A DNA stretch of 64,000 nucleotides from Nostoc linckia NIES-25. GTDB taxonomy: Bacteria > Cyanobacteriota > Cyanobacteriia > Cyanobacteriales > Nostocaceae. The stretch is from contig NZ_AP018222.1 of the NCBI RefSeq assembly GCF_002368035.1, forward strand, positions 3,837,534-3,901,533, read 5' to 3'. The first letter of the stretch is position 1, and each line of letters begins with the position of its first letter. Below are positions 8,314-16,233 of this stretch, in pieces. The position numbers were made by a program, and so were the translations under genes. The notes beneath the pieces are model-generated. The model saw only the letters and a list, made by a program, of their open reading frames with translations, made no database searches and was not told the origin of the DNA.

Positions 8314-8946
8314 CTACTGAGCAATAAATCCTTCGGGTCTGATGGCGTCTTCTAAATCAACTCCCATCAGATTTGCTCCTTGGATGTTTGCATTTGTGAG
8401 ATTTGTCTTTTCCAAGTCTGCGCCTTGCAAGTTTGCCGCTTGTAAATTTGCTCCCAAGAAGCTAGCCTTTTCTAAGTCTGCATCAAATAGGTTGGCTCCC
8501 GCTAAGTTTGCGCCTGCGATGTTTGCCTTGCCTAAATCTGCTCCTTGCAAGTTGGCTCCTTGTAAATTTGTTTGCTGTAAGTTCGCTCTTTCAAAATCTG
8601 CTTTTTGTAAGTTCGCACCTTGCAAATTTGCTGCTTGCAAGTTTGCATCCTTGAGAACTGCACCAGTCAAATTACATCCGACACATTCTTTGGTTGCTAG
8701 TAAACGTTGAACGTTGGCTGCTACAGATTCTACTGGTACTGCAACTGGGGCTATTACTGGGGTTGGTTCCAATACTGGTGATGCAGCTGGAGATATTACT
8801 GGAGTTGATTCTAAAGCTGGTTCTGATGGAACTATTGTTTGAGCTTTAGCGCTGGGTTGATCGAGTAGTGAAAATGTTGCTACAACTACTACAAATAGGG
8901 CAGTTACGAGCCACTGAGTTAATTTTTTAGAATTTGGTTTATTCAT
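8314..8946 (-). CDS. Secreted pentapeptide-repeat protein
   Basis: A 210-residue protein from the ATG at 8946. This start has a strong Shine-Dalgarno (AGGAAG) 7 bases upstream and begins directly at a signal peptide (hydrophobic core ALFVVVVATF, likely cleavage after SAKA). A longer in-frame start at 9048 lacks both features. After the signal comes a Pro/Val/Ala-rich linker (about 40-80). The rest is about 18-20 pentapeptide repeats of the A(D/N)LxX type, such as ANLQGANLQKADFE, which fold as a right-handed beta-helix. A Cys pair (CVGC) precedes the repeats. It is probably periplasmic or thylakoid-lumenal, as common in cyanobacteria. Specific function unknown. Confidence 0.85.
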   Translation of the reverse strand: MNKPNSKKLTQWLVTALFVVVVATFSLLDQPSAKAQTIVPSEPALESTPVISPAASPVLEPTPVIAPVAVPVESVAANVQRLLATKECVGCNLTGAVLKDANLQAANLQGANLQKADFERANLQQTNLQGANLQGADLGKANIAGANLAGANLFDADLEKASFLGANLQAANLQGADLEKTNLTNANIQGANLMGVDLEDAIRPEGFIAQ

Positions 8947-9038
8947 CGTTTGCTTCCTGTGATAATTTGCAGCGTTAGATTTGCTTTTGTAAGAGCCATC
9001 AATAATGTGCTTTAGTTTCACTTTAGATAAGTTAATTG

Positions 9039-9090
9039 ATAAGAGCAAATATTTTTTTGATTTAAAAAGATAAATTTAAGTGATTAAAAA
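9039..9090. repeat. Imperfect direct repeat, copy 1 (pairs with 10153-10205)
   Basis: Begins ATAAGAGCAAATA and continues through TTTAAAAAGATAAATTTAAG and GTGATTAAAA. A diverged copy lies about 1.1 kb away at 10153-10205. Copy 1 is just upstream of the pentapeptide-repeat gene, so it may include that gene's promoter. The two copies flank the CadD-type gene. Confidence 0.65.
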
Positions 9091-9221
9091 ATCTTTGGTC
9101 TGGGAAGCGTGGATGGGGGGACGCGGAGAATTTTAAATGCAAAGTTGGTTTGACAGACTACTAGATTTAGAAACCGATCCCAACCCAAAATGCTATAACT
9201 AACCTGGCGATCGCTTCATAA

Positions 9222-9902
9222 CTAACTGCCAAGCATTGCCAAACTAGGTAAGAGTCGATAGCTTTCACTTTTAATCAAAATAGACAATCCCAGCCAAATT
9301 AAGACAAACGGGAAGATTTTTCGACCGTACCGAGCTAAAACAGGCGTCATGAGAGGATTACGGGTCAGCTTGTAAGACAACAAGCACCACGCGCCAACAG
9401 TCAAATAACAAACACACAAAATTACGCCCAAACTTGGAAGATTACTACTAGCGAATAACGGTACATATATCCCAATATTGTTTCCACCATTGGCAATGGT
9501 AACTGCTGAAACACGGTAGGTTTGGGGATCGCGGACGATCGCCAATAATGATTTTTTCTGGCGTCCAGATTTGCTAGGAGAGGGCAAGTTTATTGACACA
9601 TCTTGCACTGTCTCTCCGTCGTCTTCTCGACTCATGAAATTACTGATACCAATAGCGATGGGAAGGAAACCTAGTAAACCAATCCAGGAACTAGGAATAA
9701 TCAAACCACCGAAGAAACCAGGGAGGCTAGCAAGCACTAATACAGTGAATCCGACAAATTCGCCGATAACAATATGCTTGGGACGAAAGGTGCGATTGAC
9801 TTTTCCAAAGAAAGCCGTCAAATATAAATTGTCGTCAAAGGTAGTTGCAAAAGCTACAGATATCCCAATAAGTACCGTACTGATTAGCCAACTCATCGTC
9901 AT
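9222..9902 (-). CDS. CadD-like cadmium resistance / LysE-superfamily transporter
   Basis: A 226-residue integral membrane protein with six hydrophobic segments split by a charged loop at about 98-118. The motif TTFDDNLYLTAFF in the first helix and NGGNNIGIYVPLFA in the second half are characteristic of the CadD family. Those proteins export divalent cations, notably cadmium, across the inner membrane. The substrate is not proven by sequence. An acidic and Asn-rich pair of helix motifs would suit cation binding. It stands alone on the minus strand. Confidence 0.8.
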   Translation of the reverse strand: MTMSWLISTVLIGISVAFATTFDDNLYLTAFFGKVNRTFRPKHIVIGEFVGFTVLVLASLPGFFGGLIIPSSWIGLLGFLPIAIGISNFMSREDDGETVQDVSINLPSPSKSGRQKKSLLAIVRDPQTYRVSAVTIANGGNNIGIYVPLFASSNLPSLGVILCVCYLTVGAWCLLSYKLTRNPLMTPVLARYGRKIFPFVLIWLGLSILIKSESYRLLPSLAMLGS

Positions 9903-10009
9903 TACTCACAATAATTAAATACTGTTTGCCCTAAAATCCTGACTCTGCTTTTCGATGTGATGGCAGTGTAGGATATTTTTTGACTGTTCTTCCTAGCGAC
10001 AACTAATAG

Positions 10010-10180
10010 AGGTTCGCCAGTCAGCAGCCAATTGCCCAATTTTTAGAAGCGATGCCTACAGCGGTAAACTACGCCTCCAATCAAATTGGTGATTTTTTTT
10101 CTCAGCAAGGTACCTTGGGAGTTCATGCAGTCAATATTATGACTTTTGACCGAATAAGAGCAAATACTCTTGTTTTTTAA
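10010..10180 (+). pseudogene. Possible gene remnant, 57-codon open frame
   Basis: The frame between tandem stops (TAA TAG at 10004-10009) and TAA at 10178 has a plausible amino-acid composition over its whole length, including FLEAMPTAVNYASNQIGDFF. There is no start codon with a ribosome site; the only ATG candidate is internal. The last codons overlap the direct repeat at 10153-10205, so the reading may end by chance inside the repeat. I do not recognise a family. It could simply be a random open frame. Confidence 0.25.
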
Positions 10181-10205
10181 AATGATAAATTAAAGTGATT
10201 AAAAG
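10153..10205. repeat. Imperfect direct repeat, copy 2 (pairs with 9039-9090)
   Basis: Shares ATAAGAGCAAATA and the tail AAGTGATTAAAA with copy 1, with several small differences between them. Confidence 0.65.
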
Positions 10206-10703
10206 AGAATTCAGGAGTCAGAATTAGAAGAGGCTTTGCGATTTTAGGAAATTCTGGTTGCAAATGAGTTGGTAGGGATATACAGATATATGCCCATAAG
10301 TCAATTCTTGGATTGCAAAGATTTTTTAGGACTTACGCAAAATATTTGTCAAACTCTCATTTCTCCGTGACCTCTGCGCCTCTGTGGTTCGATTTTCCGT
10401 TAGCTGTGCGTAAGTCCTGTTTTGTCAATGGTATTAGTAATGTTTAATTTTTTTAACAATAAATAATTCAAGAGTCAGAAGTCACAAATAAAAAACTCCA
10501 ACCCACTTGCTTTGTGGAGTTTCTCGCGGCTTTCAATGAATAACTGCTCAAGCACCACACCAAATTTTCAATTTGGTGGACTACAATTAGTGGCGGGTCT
10601 AAATCTCCCGTTTCCTTGCTCTAATTCCTCAATTCTGTTAGCGCAGCGGGGCGTAGCCCATTCTGAATTCTGAATTCTGAATTCTTATTTTCAACTTGTA
10701 ATT

Positions 10704-11144
10704 ATGCTAACTAGTGTTGACCGTCTATTATTTGTCCGGCGAGTCCCAATTTTTAAGGAATTGCGGGACGATTTTATTGTGCGGCTGACTTCAGTGATGA
10801 ATGAACTATCATTTCCAGCTAATTACACGATTTTTAGGCAAGGAGAAGAAGGGCGATCGCTCTACATTGTTGTGTCAGGCCGTGTTAGAGTCCATATTGG
10901 CAACAAACAGCTGGCAGAGGTAGAACAGGGAAAATACTTCGGCGAGATGGCAGTATTTGATACTCAACCCCGTTCCGCCAGCGCCACGACTCTAGAACCT
11001 TGCGAATTTCTGGAACTGACGCAAGAGCAATTATATGATGCCATTGAAGAAACTCCAGATATTGCGGTGAATATTATTCGTGAGTTATCGCGGCTGATTC
11101 GCAGATTGAATGACGATATGAATGTGACATCTTTACCAAGTTAA
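10704..11144 (+). CDS. Cyclic-nucleotide-binding domain protein
   Basis: A 146-residue protein made of a single cNMP-binding domain. The phosphate-binding cassette is at residues 79-94 (FGEMAVFDTQPRSASA), with the Glu and Arg (E81, R90) that contact the cyclic phosphate and ribose in CRP and PKA. The beta-barrel precedes it (about 15-75) and a C-terminal helix follows (about 105-140). There is no helix-turn-helix, so it is not a CRP-type regulator. It probably modulates a partner in response to cAMP or cGMP, or has only the fold. Single-domain proteins of this kind are common in cyanobacteria. Confidence 0.85.
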   Translation: MLTSVDRLLFVRRVPIFKELRDDFIVRLTSVMNELSFPANYTIFRQGEEGRSLYIVVSGRVRVHIGNKQLAEVEQGKYFGEMAVFDTQPRSASATTLEPCEFLELTQEQLYDAIEETPDIAVNIIRELSRLIRRLNDDMNVTSLPS

Positions 11145-11202
11145 TCATTTATTCAAGTTTATCAACGACATTCTTTGCTCATCACTAAATGAGTATATAG
11201 AA

Positions 11203-11415
11203 ATCCGATTTGATTATTGAAAAAATTTAAGTATGTGTAGTAGCGTGACAAGACTAAAATGTTGCAATAGATTTTATTGTGGGATGGGTGTCCTCACCCG
11301 TCCGGGCGGGCAGGATGCCCACCCCACAAGAGTTTACTAATACACTATTTTAGTCTTGCCACGCCAGTAGGGTGCGTTATGCTTCGCAATAACGCACCAA
11401 ATCCTTAAGAATAGT
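11203..11415. repeat. Dispersed outer repeat, copy 1, split by MITE 1
   Basis: The left part ATCCGATTTGATTATTG to a TA at 11238-11239, and the right part starting gggtgcgttatgcttcgc, match the uninterrupted copy at 28351-28490. MITE 1 sits exactly at the TA between them. The distal part of this copy is missing, and copy 2 begins at once. Confidence 0.7.
11240..11367. mobile_element. MITE 1 with IS630-type ends
   Basis: 128 bp bounded by TA at 11238-11239 and 11368-11369. The ends (GTAGCGTGACAAGACTAAAA and complement of CTGGCGTGGCAAGACTAAAA) match those of the IS630 element at 11590-12838. The interior is a stable G/C hairpin (arm TGTGGGATGGGTGTCCT). It has no coding capacity, so it needs the IS630 transposase in trans. 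Confidence 0.85.
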
Positions 11416-11457
11416 TAGGAATGCGATTTGATTTCTGAAAAAATCTAAGTAGATGTA

Positions 11458-11587
11458 GTGGACTGACACAGCTAAAATGCTGCAATAAATTTTATTGTGG
11501 GATGGGTGTCCTCACCCGTCCGGGCGGGCAGGATGCCCACCCCACAAGAGCTAAATTTTATGCACTATTTTAGCCTTGCCATGCTAG
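11458..11587. mobile_element. MITE 2 with IS630-type ends
   Basis: 130 bp, bounded by TA (11456-11457) and by the TA (11588-11589) that is also the left boundary of the IS630 element. It shares MITE 1's internal G/C hairpin almost exactly (attttattgtgggatgggtg ... caccccacaagag). The right end is the complement of CTAGCATGGCAAGGCTAAAA. Confidence 0.85.
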
Positions 11588-11589
11588 TA

Positions 11590-12838
11590 GTGGCGTAACA
11601 AGACTAAAATGGTGCATTAGAATTACCTGTTTCATCAGTTTCAAATACTGGATAAAGGTGTTTAAGTTTTACACGAGCATCTTCAGTAGTAAAATGCCAA
11701 ATGACTTTACTGGTGGTGGAGTTACGTTGTTTTTGCCAAGCCTCTAACTGAGTGGAAAGTTCTTGTGCACAAGAAATACGTTGGTCTAAACACTGTTGGC
11801 TTAAGACACTTAATTCAATCTCAGCAACATTGAGCCAACTACCATTACGGGGAGTGTAATAAATCTCCAGTCGTCGTGCTAAACGATGAGCAACACGAGC
11901 TGGAAAAGCTTCATACAGAGAAGCAATGTTATGAGTGTTGAGATTATCACAAACTAATTTGACTTTGGTTGCTTGGGGATAGTCTATATCTAATAACTGA
12001 CGTACTTCACTAGCCCAGTCTAGACGAGTACGATGGTCACGATTGCTGACTCTGCGCCAGCCTCGATTGGGGTCAAAGAACATAAATAAAGCTTGGACTC
12101 CTTCATGAGTATAGTGATAATCCTCTTTTGCATCGTGACTAGGGGTCATAGGAATCGGCTCAAAAACATGTCCCGTTAACTGTAGAGCCGCTTCATCCAT
12201 ACAAATCAAGGGTTCCGAGGCGTTATATGGTTGAGTGTAAAGATCTAAAACTACTTCCATTTGGGACACGAAACGAGGTAAGTCCCGTTCTGGAATACAA
12301 AATCTTTGTGTTTTCCACGGTCGTAATTCATTTTTATTTAAAACGTTGCGGACTGTTTGGCGGGAAATTTCTGTAATGATGTTTCTTTTTTGAATTTCTT
12401 GAGTTAACAGTCTCACACTCCAATGCGCTTGTCCTGTGGGAGGGTCAGAACAACAAAGTGCAATAATCTGTGCTTGTTGATGACCGTCAATTTTTGCTCT
12501 AACTGGCGGAGTTTTTCGTTGACGACGATTCAGGGCGGGTTCTTCTCCCTGTTCGAGAAATCTTTTTCTGATTCTGACGACCGTATTGCGATGCAGGTTG
12601 AGGGCTAAACTGATTTGTTCATCTGTCCATTTTTTCGTTGCATCCTCACCTTCATCACACATCAATAGCACTTGAGCGTGCAAGATTTTTTTGGCTGAGG
12701 CATATCCATTATGGCTTAGAGATTCTAGCTTTTGTCTTTGCTCTGTATTTAAAAGCACTTTTTTACTACGACCTCTTCCCACAGATTTTCCCCTTTTTTG
12801 GCGTAATCTATTGCACTATTTTAGCCTTGTCACGCTAG
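11590..12838. mobile_element. IS630-family insertion sequence
   Basis: A 1249-bp element with terminal inverted repeats of about 31 bp (25 of 31 match; shared core CTAAAATxGTGCA), flanked by TA dinucleotides at 11588-11589 and 12839-12840, as expected for IS630/Tc1-type insertion. One transposase gene fills it on the minus strand. MITEs abut both ends with only the shared TA between. Confidence 0.9.
11604..12782 (-). CDS. IS630-family transposase
   Basis: A 392-residue intact transposase. The N-terminal part has paired helix-turn-helix regions (about 10-75 and 100-150; TDEQISLALNLHRNTVVRI is the first recognition region). A DDE/D RNase H-like catalytic domain follows. The acidic residues are Asp196 (CMDEAAL), Asp279 (LVCDNLNTH) and Glu321 or Glu323 (GSWLNVAEIE), in the family's usual surroundings. 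No frameshift or internal stop is seen, and the terminal repeats are present, so the element may be active. It catalyses cut-and-paste movement into TA sites and would also move the three MITEs with its ends. The stop codon lies within 20 bp of the left end. Confidence 0.95.
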   Translation of the reverse strand: MGRGRSKKVLLNTEQRQKLESLSHNGYASAKKILHAQVLLMCDEGEDATKKWTDEQISLALNLHRNTVVRIRKRFLEQGEEPALNRRQRKTPPVRAKIDGHQQAQIIALCCSDPPTGQAHWSVRLLTQEIQKRNIITEISRQTVRNVLNKNELRPWKTQRFCIPERDLPRFVSQMEVVLDLYTQPYNASEPLICMDEAALQLTGHVFEPIPMTPSHDAKEDYHYTHEGVQALFMFFDPNRGWRRVSNRDHRTRLDWASEVRQLLDIDYPQATKVKLVCDNLNTHNIASLYEAFPARVAHRLARRLEIYYTPRNGSWLNVAEIELSVLSQQCLDQRISCAQELSTQLEAWQKQRNSTTSKVIWHFTTEDARVKLKHLYPVFETDETGNSNAPF

Positions 12839-12840
12839 TA

Positions 12841-12947
12841 GTGGCGTGACAAGGCTAAAATAGTGCATTAGGAAATGGGCTTTAAACTTTATAAATTCGA
12901 TGTTTTTACTGCTAATCTATTGCAACATTTTAGTCTTGTCACGCCAG
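12841..12947. mobile_element. MITE 3 with IS630-type ends
   Basis: 107 bp between TA 12839-12840 and TA 12948-12949. Left end GTGGCGTGACAAGGCTAAAA, right end the complement of CTGGCGTGACAAGACTAAAA. The interior (tttaaactttataaattcg) differs from MITEs 1 and 2, so it is a separate deletion derivative or an unrelated filler between the same ends. Confidence 0.8.
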
Positions 12948-13180
12948 TAGGGTGTGTTAGCGAAGCGTAACGCACCGTCCAAAGGCTTTGGTGCGTTACG
13001 CTACGCGATAACACACCCTACGTATTTTTCAAAAATCAAATAAGAGTCCTATATATAATTTTCACAAATGATTTAGGACTGCTATAGAACCAGAAATGCT
13101 ATAATTTATTTCAATTAATATAATTTCAATAATTGCATATTTCTGATTTATTTAGACTTGATTTTTCATTTTTAAATTTG

Positions 13181-14632
13181 TTAACCCCGCACTTTTGAAA
13201 ATGTAAATTTAAGACATTCTTTAATAAACTGCTGCGGAATTTCTACACTTTCTCCCCAATGCAAATGAATATATGAAGCATGAAGATTTGGCAAACTCCA
13301 TCCTTCATACCCCATATTTTCGTCACAATCGTAGCGAGAAGTTTCAAACAGGGGCTGAGTGGGAGTTAAGGTTAAATGGGAACGGTGAAACTCATGTCCG
13401 TAAACAGTTTGGCCTGCCTTCACTAATAGATTATCTTGCAAAGCTACAGCACGACGATATCCTAAAGTTAAACGTCCACCCATCATGGCAGATGTTGGTA
13501 AAACTCCCGCCATCGACCAAGGTTTACCCTCAAAATCGATAATTTGCTCGCACAAATACATTAATCCTCCACACTCAGCAATTGTAGGCATTCCCTTAAG
13601 AATTGCTGTTTTCACAGCATTACGGGCGCTGATATTTTCTGCTAATTGCTGGGCAAAAACTTCTGGGAAACCACCGCCAAAATACATTCCGTGGACATCT
13701 TTTGGTAGTTCAGCATCTACTAGAGGACTCCAGTAAACCAATTCAGCACCCAGTTGTTGCAGCAAATCGAGGTTGTCTTGGTAATAGAAATTAAAAGCCC
13801 GATCGCGGGCAACGGCAATTCTAACAGGAGAGTAGGTAACGCGATTCATCGCGTCTGTAGGGAGTGGGGAGTAGGGAATGGGGAGAGGTTTTGATTTTAA
13901 CAACGGTAACAAACGTTGCCAATCGAAGCAGGTATCTCCTAAATCGGCGAGGCGATTGATGACAGCATCGAGTTCGGGAAGTTCGGCTGTGGGTACTAAA
14001 CCCAAATGGCGATCGGGAATTGCGATATTATCTTGACGGCGCAGCACGCCGAGAATCGGTAGTTGTAGGGATTCTAGGGAGTCTTTGAGGAGAGACAAAT
14101 GGCGATCGCTACCCACTCGATTAAGCACCACACCAGCCATTTTAATCCGGGGATCGAAAGATTGGTAACCGTGGGCGATCGCTGCTACAGAACCAGACAA
14201 ACGGCTACAATCAATCGCCAATACTACAGGTAAATCTAACAACCGGGCGATGTGTGCCGTACTGGCAAAATCAGTTGGGCATGGGGCATTGGTTATTCCC
14301 CGCGTCTCCCTCATCTCCCCATCCCCCCATCTCCCCATCTCCCCATACCCAATTCCATCAAATAGCCCCATCACCCCTTCCACTAAGGCGTATTCGCTGA
14401 ATTGACTATGACGGGCAAAACATTGCTGGACGTAGGCCTGGGAAGTTAGTACTGGGTCTAGATTTCGACAAGGACGATTAGTTACATGTTGGTGAAACAT
14501 GGGATCGATGTAATCCGGGCCCACCTTAAAAGATTGTACAGAGCGATCGCGACGACATAAAGATGCTAAAAGGGTGAGCGTGACTGTTGTCTTGCCCACC
14601 CCACTACGTTCTCCAGCAATGATTAGAGACAT
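13181..14632 (-). CDS. cbiA: Cobyrinate a,c-diamide synthase (CobB/CbiA family)
   Basis: A 483-residue ATP- and glutamine-dependent enzyme that amidates the a and c side chains of (hydrogeno)cobyrinate in B12 synthesis. The N-terminal synthetase domain has the P-loop GERSGVGKTT (residues 7-16). The C-terminal class I glutamine amidotransferase domain has Cys354 (AECGGLMYL), with His458 (IHLHWGE) as the partner. Two low-complexity inserts interrupt otherwise conserved blocks. Residues about 94-118 (GIGYGEMGRWGDGEMRETRG) derive from a ggggagatgggg repeat. Residues about 247-269 contain the dispersed palindrome cgattcatcg. Both keep frame. It follows opcA on the same strand by 84 bp and may be read through from that operon. 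Confidence 0.9.
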   Translation of the reverse strand: MSLIIAGERSGVGKTTVTLTLLASLCRRDRSVQSFKVGPDYIDPMFHQHVTNRPCRNLDPVLTSQAYVQQCFARHSQFSEYALVEGVMGLFDGIGYGEMGRWGDGEMRETRGITNAPCPTDFASTAHIARLLDLPVVLAIDCSRLSGSVAAIAHGYQSFDPRIKMAGVVLNRVGSDRHLSLLKDSLESLQLPILGVLRRQDNIAIPDRHLGLVPTAELPELDAVINRLADLGDTCFDWQRLLPLLKSKPLPIPYSPLPTDAMNRVTYSPVRIAVARDRAFNFYYQDNLDLLQQLGAELVYWSPLVDAELPKDVHGMYFGGGFPEVFAQQLAENISARNAVKTAILKGMPTIAECGGLMYLCEQIIDFEGKPWSMAGVLPTSAMMGGRLTLGYRRAVALQDNLLVKAGQTVYGHEFHRSHLTLTPTQPLFETSRYDCDENMGYEGWSLPNLHASYIHLHWGESVEIPQQFIKECLKFTFSKVRG

Positions 14633-14716
14633 GGAACAAGTTAGGAGTTAAGAGTGAGAAGTTATGAATTATAACTCCTAACTGTTGTACAGACGCGATT
14701 AATCGCGTCTGTACTC

Positions 14717-16081
14717 CTAACTTCCAATCTTAAAAGTTTTCGCTATCACTCCTAGACTTTCTTCAAAAAGTGACTCGCGACCCCAGCGTTGTACCTGCTG
14801 ACTCAGCAATGCTTCCGCTTTTTGTTCTGAGAGCGAACTCACTTGTTGAAACAGACCTGCGGCTTGAGCACCACCGTGTGTTTCCATCCGCATACAACCA
14901 CCGGTTTCTGAGCAAATTACTGTACCGCAGTCTGCCTGGAGATTTGTGGAACTCAAGCGGATAGCAGTCAAGTCACCAATAATTTCACCCACATCAGCAA
15001 CTGGAACTCCGGCTAACTCGGCTTCTACTTGTCGCTGGTCTTTGGCAAGGAAACCAATACGAGTGATATCGTAATCTCCGTTTTCCTTTTGGTAGGAAAC
15101 TGGCAGCCATTCTAGCCGACTTGCCAGCCAACCCAAAAACAGCAATGCTTGTGCTGGGTTGCCTTTTTCGTAATCAATTGTGACTCGATCGATTTCTTTG
15201 AGAGCAGCACGACGGTGGGGTGCGTCGTAGGCTTCAGCTGTCAATTCCTGCCATGCTGAAAGGCGACGCCAGTTCAAGTCAGCTAAAGGAACGCCAGTTT
15301 CCACCAATTCTTCGAGGTGGAGTAAGTCGCTTTCTGGCTCGTTAAAGCGGCAAGAATCCACAATCACGTTATTGCAAACTGCTGCCAGCCGCTTGAATAA
15401 AGTATTGTTTGGGTCTGGTGTTGCCTTCCACCAGAGAAATTTGGGCAAGCCACCAATCAACAATGCTGGAATCATCCCCCCTACCCGTTCCAAGGCAGCA
15501 GCGGTGCCACTAAGGGTGATGTATTCGCAGCAAATCAGCGTACTTGAAGATTGCTTTTGAATGGGGCAATAAGCAGAAACTTGAGCCTTAACGCCTTCAT
15601 CTTCTCCAGTAATGGGGAACAGAGCAATAATCCGGCAGGGATTACGGAGAGCGATTTCATCGGCTATTCTGGGGCTTGGCGCATTTAAGTTATAGGAAGA
15701 ACCATTATCCCCGTTAGCGCCATTTCCCTGACGTTTGGTGAATTCTTCTCTCAAGAGAGCCAGGGTTTCAGGTGTTGCGGTTCCGGTTTCTGGCAGTGAA
15801 TATTTTATCTGTACTTGTCGCAGGGCAGCTTCCATTTGAGGCCCTAAAATTCCATCCAGCGGCCCGTTATAAAAACCTAAAGTAGCTAAAAGATACTGGG
15901 TTTCTTCTGGTTCGTAAACCACTAAAGTAAATGTCGTAGCGCGAGTAGCAGCAGGAAGCCCACCATCTTCGCCGGTGATGCCGTAACTTTGCCAGATTTG
16001 ATTCAGTTCCGCTTCTATTTCTGTGAGGGAAATATCCTTCGGAGCTTGGAGTGAAAAAATAGTAGAAGCTTGGGGAGCCAT
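14717..16081 (-). CDS. opcA: OpcA, glucose-6-phosphate dehydrogenase assembly/activator protein
   Basis: A 454-residue protein with the OpcA domain over most of its length. Cyanobacterial OpcA binds glucose-6-phosphate dehydrogenase and promotes its active oligomer under redox control. At about 52-110 is a peptidoglycan-binding-like module (YNGPLDGILGPQMEAALRQ), a known cyanobacterial addition. The C-terminal region has three Cys residues in CGTVICSETGGC, which could serve redox sensing. It lies 152 bp downstream of zwf on the same strand, the conserved order in heterocyst formers. The start ATG has no clear Shine-Dalgarno. Confidence 0.95.
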   Translation of the reverse strand: MAPQASTIFSLQAPKDISLTEIEAELNQIWQSYGITGEDGGLPAATRATTFTLVVYEPEETQYLLATLGFYNGPLDGILGPQMEAALRQVQIKYSLPETGTATPETLALLREEFTKRQGNGANGDNGSSYNLNAPSPRIADEIALRNPCRIIALFPITGEDEGVKAQVSAYCPIQKQSSSTLICCEYITLSGTAAALERVGGMIPALLIGGLPKFLWWKATPDPNNTLFKRLAAVCNNVIVDSCRFNEPESDLLHLEELVETGVPLADLNWRRLSAWQELTAEAYDAPHRRAALKEIDRVTIDYEKGNPAQALLFLGWLASRLEWLPVSYQKENGDYDITRIGFLAKDQRQVEAELAGVPVADVGEIIGDLTAIRLSSTNLQADCGTVICSETGGCMRMETHGGAQAAGLFQQVSSLSEQKAEALLSQQVQRWGRESLFEESLGVIAKTFKIGS

Positions 16082-16119
16082 AGGAAATTTTGGATTTTGG
16101 ATTTTGGATTCTGGATTTT

Positions 16120-16229
16120 GTCATTAGTCATTTGTTATTTGTCCTTTGTCATTTGTTATTTGTCCTTTATTTTTTGACTAATGACTAATGACCAATGACT
16201 AATGACTAATGACTAATGACTAGTGACTA
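16120..16229. repeat. Heptanucleotide STRR array between zwf and opcA
   Basis: Seven complete copies of GACTAAT and variants run from 16176 to 16224, followed by a partial copy. They are preceded by the opposite-strand form (gtcattagtcatttgttatttgtc) from 16120, so the region can fold back. Short tandem heptamers of this kind are typical of heterocystous cyanobacteria. A shorter copy follows the Ap4A phosphorylase gene at 60297-60322. Confidence 0.85.
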
Positions 16230-16233
16230 ATAT

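Larger units (their letters stand above)
9903..10703. other. 800-bp intergenic region with an ORF remnant and hairpins
   Basis: It holds a short open frame at 10010-10180 (57 codons, no good start), whose translation (for example AQFLEAMPTAVNYASNQIGD) looks protein-like, so it may be a gene remnant. It also holds the second copy of a 52-bp direct repeat at 10153-10205. A perfect 9-bp hairpin (CACCAAATT-TTC-AATTTGGTG) lies at 10558-10578, and a weaker hairpin (AAACTCCA/TGGAGTTT) near 10493-10521. Tandem TTCTGAATTCTGAATTC copies occur at 10661-10685. No intact gene is recognised. Confidence 0.6.
11416..13055. repeat. Dispersed outer repeat, copy 2, split by a MITE-IS630-MITE array
   Basis: The left part (ATGCGATTTGATTTCTG) runs to the TA at 11456-11457. 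The right part (gggtgtgttagcgaagcg ... tttttcaaaaatcaaat) starts after the TA at 12948-12949. Joined, they reproduce the intact copy at 28351-28490. The right part holds the palindromic ggtgcgttacg/cgtaacgcacc motif found also near 20795, 28395 and 41130. Confidence 0.75.

Noticed and set aside
8342..8710. 122-codon open frame opposite the pentapeptide-repeat gene
   Set aside because: It is the antisense shadow of the repeat codons; the minus-strand gene has the signal peptide and ribosome site.
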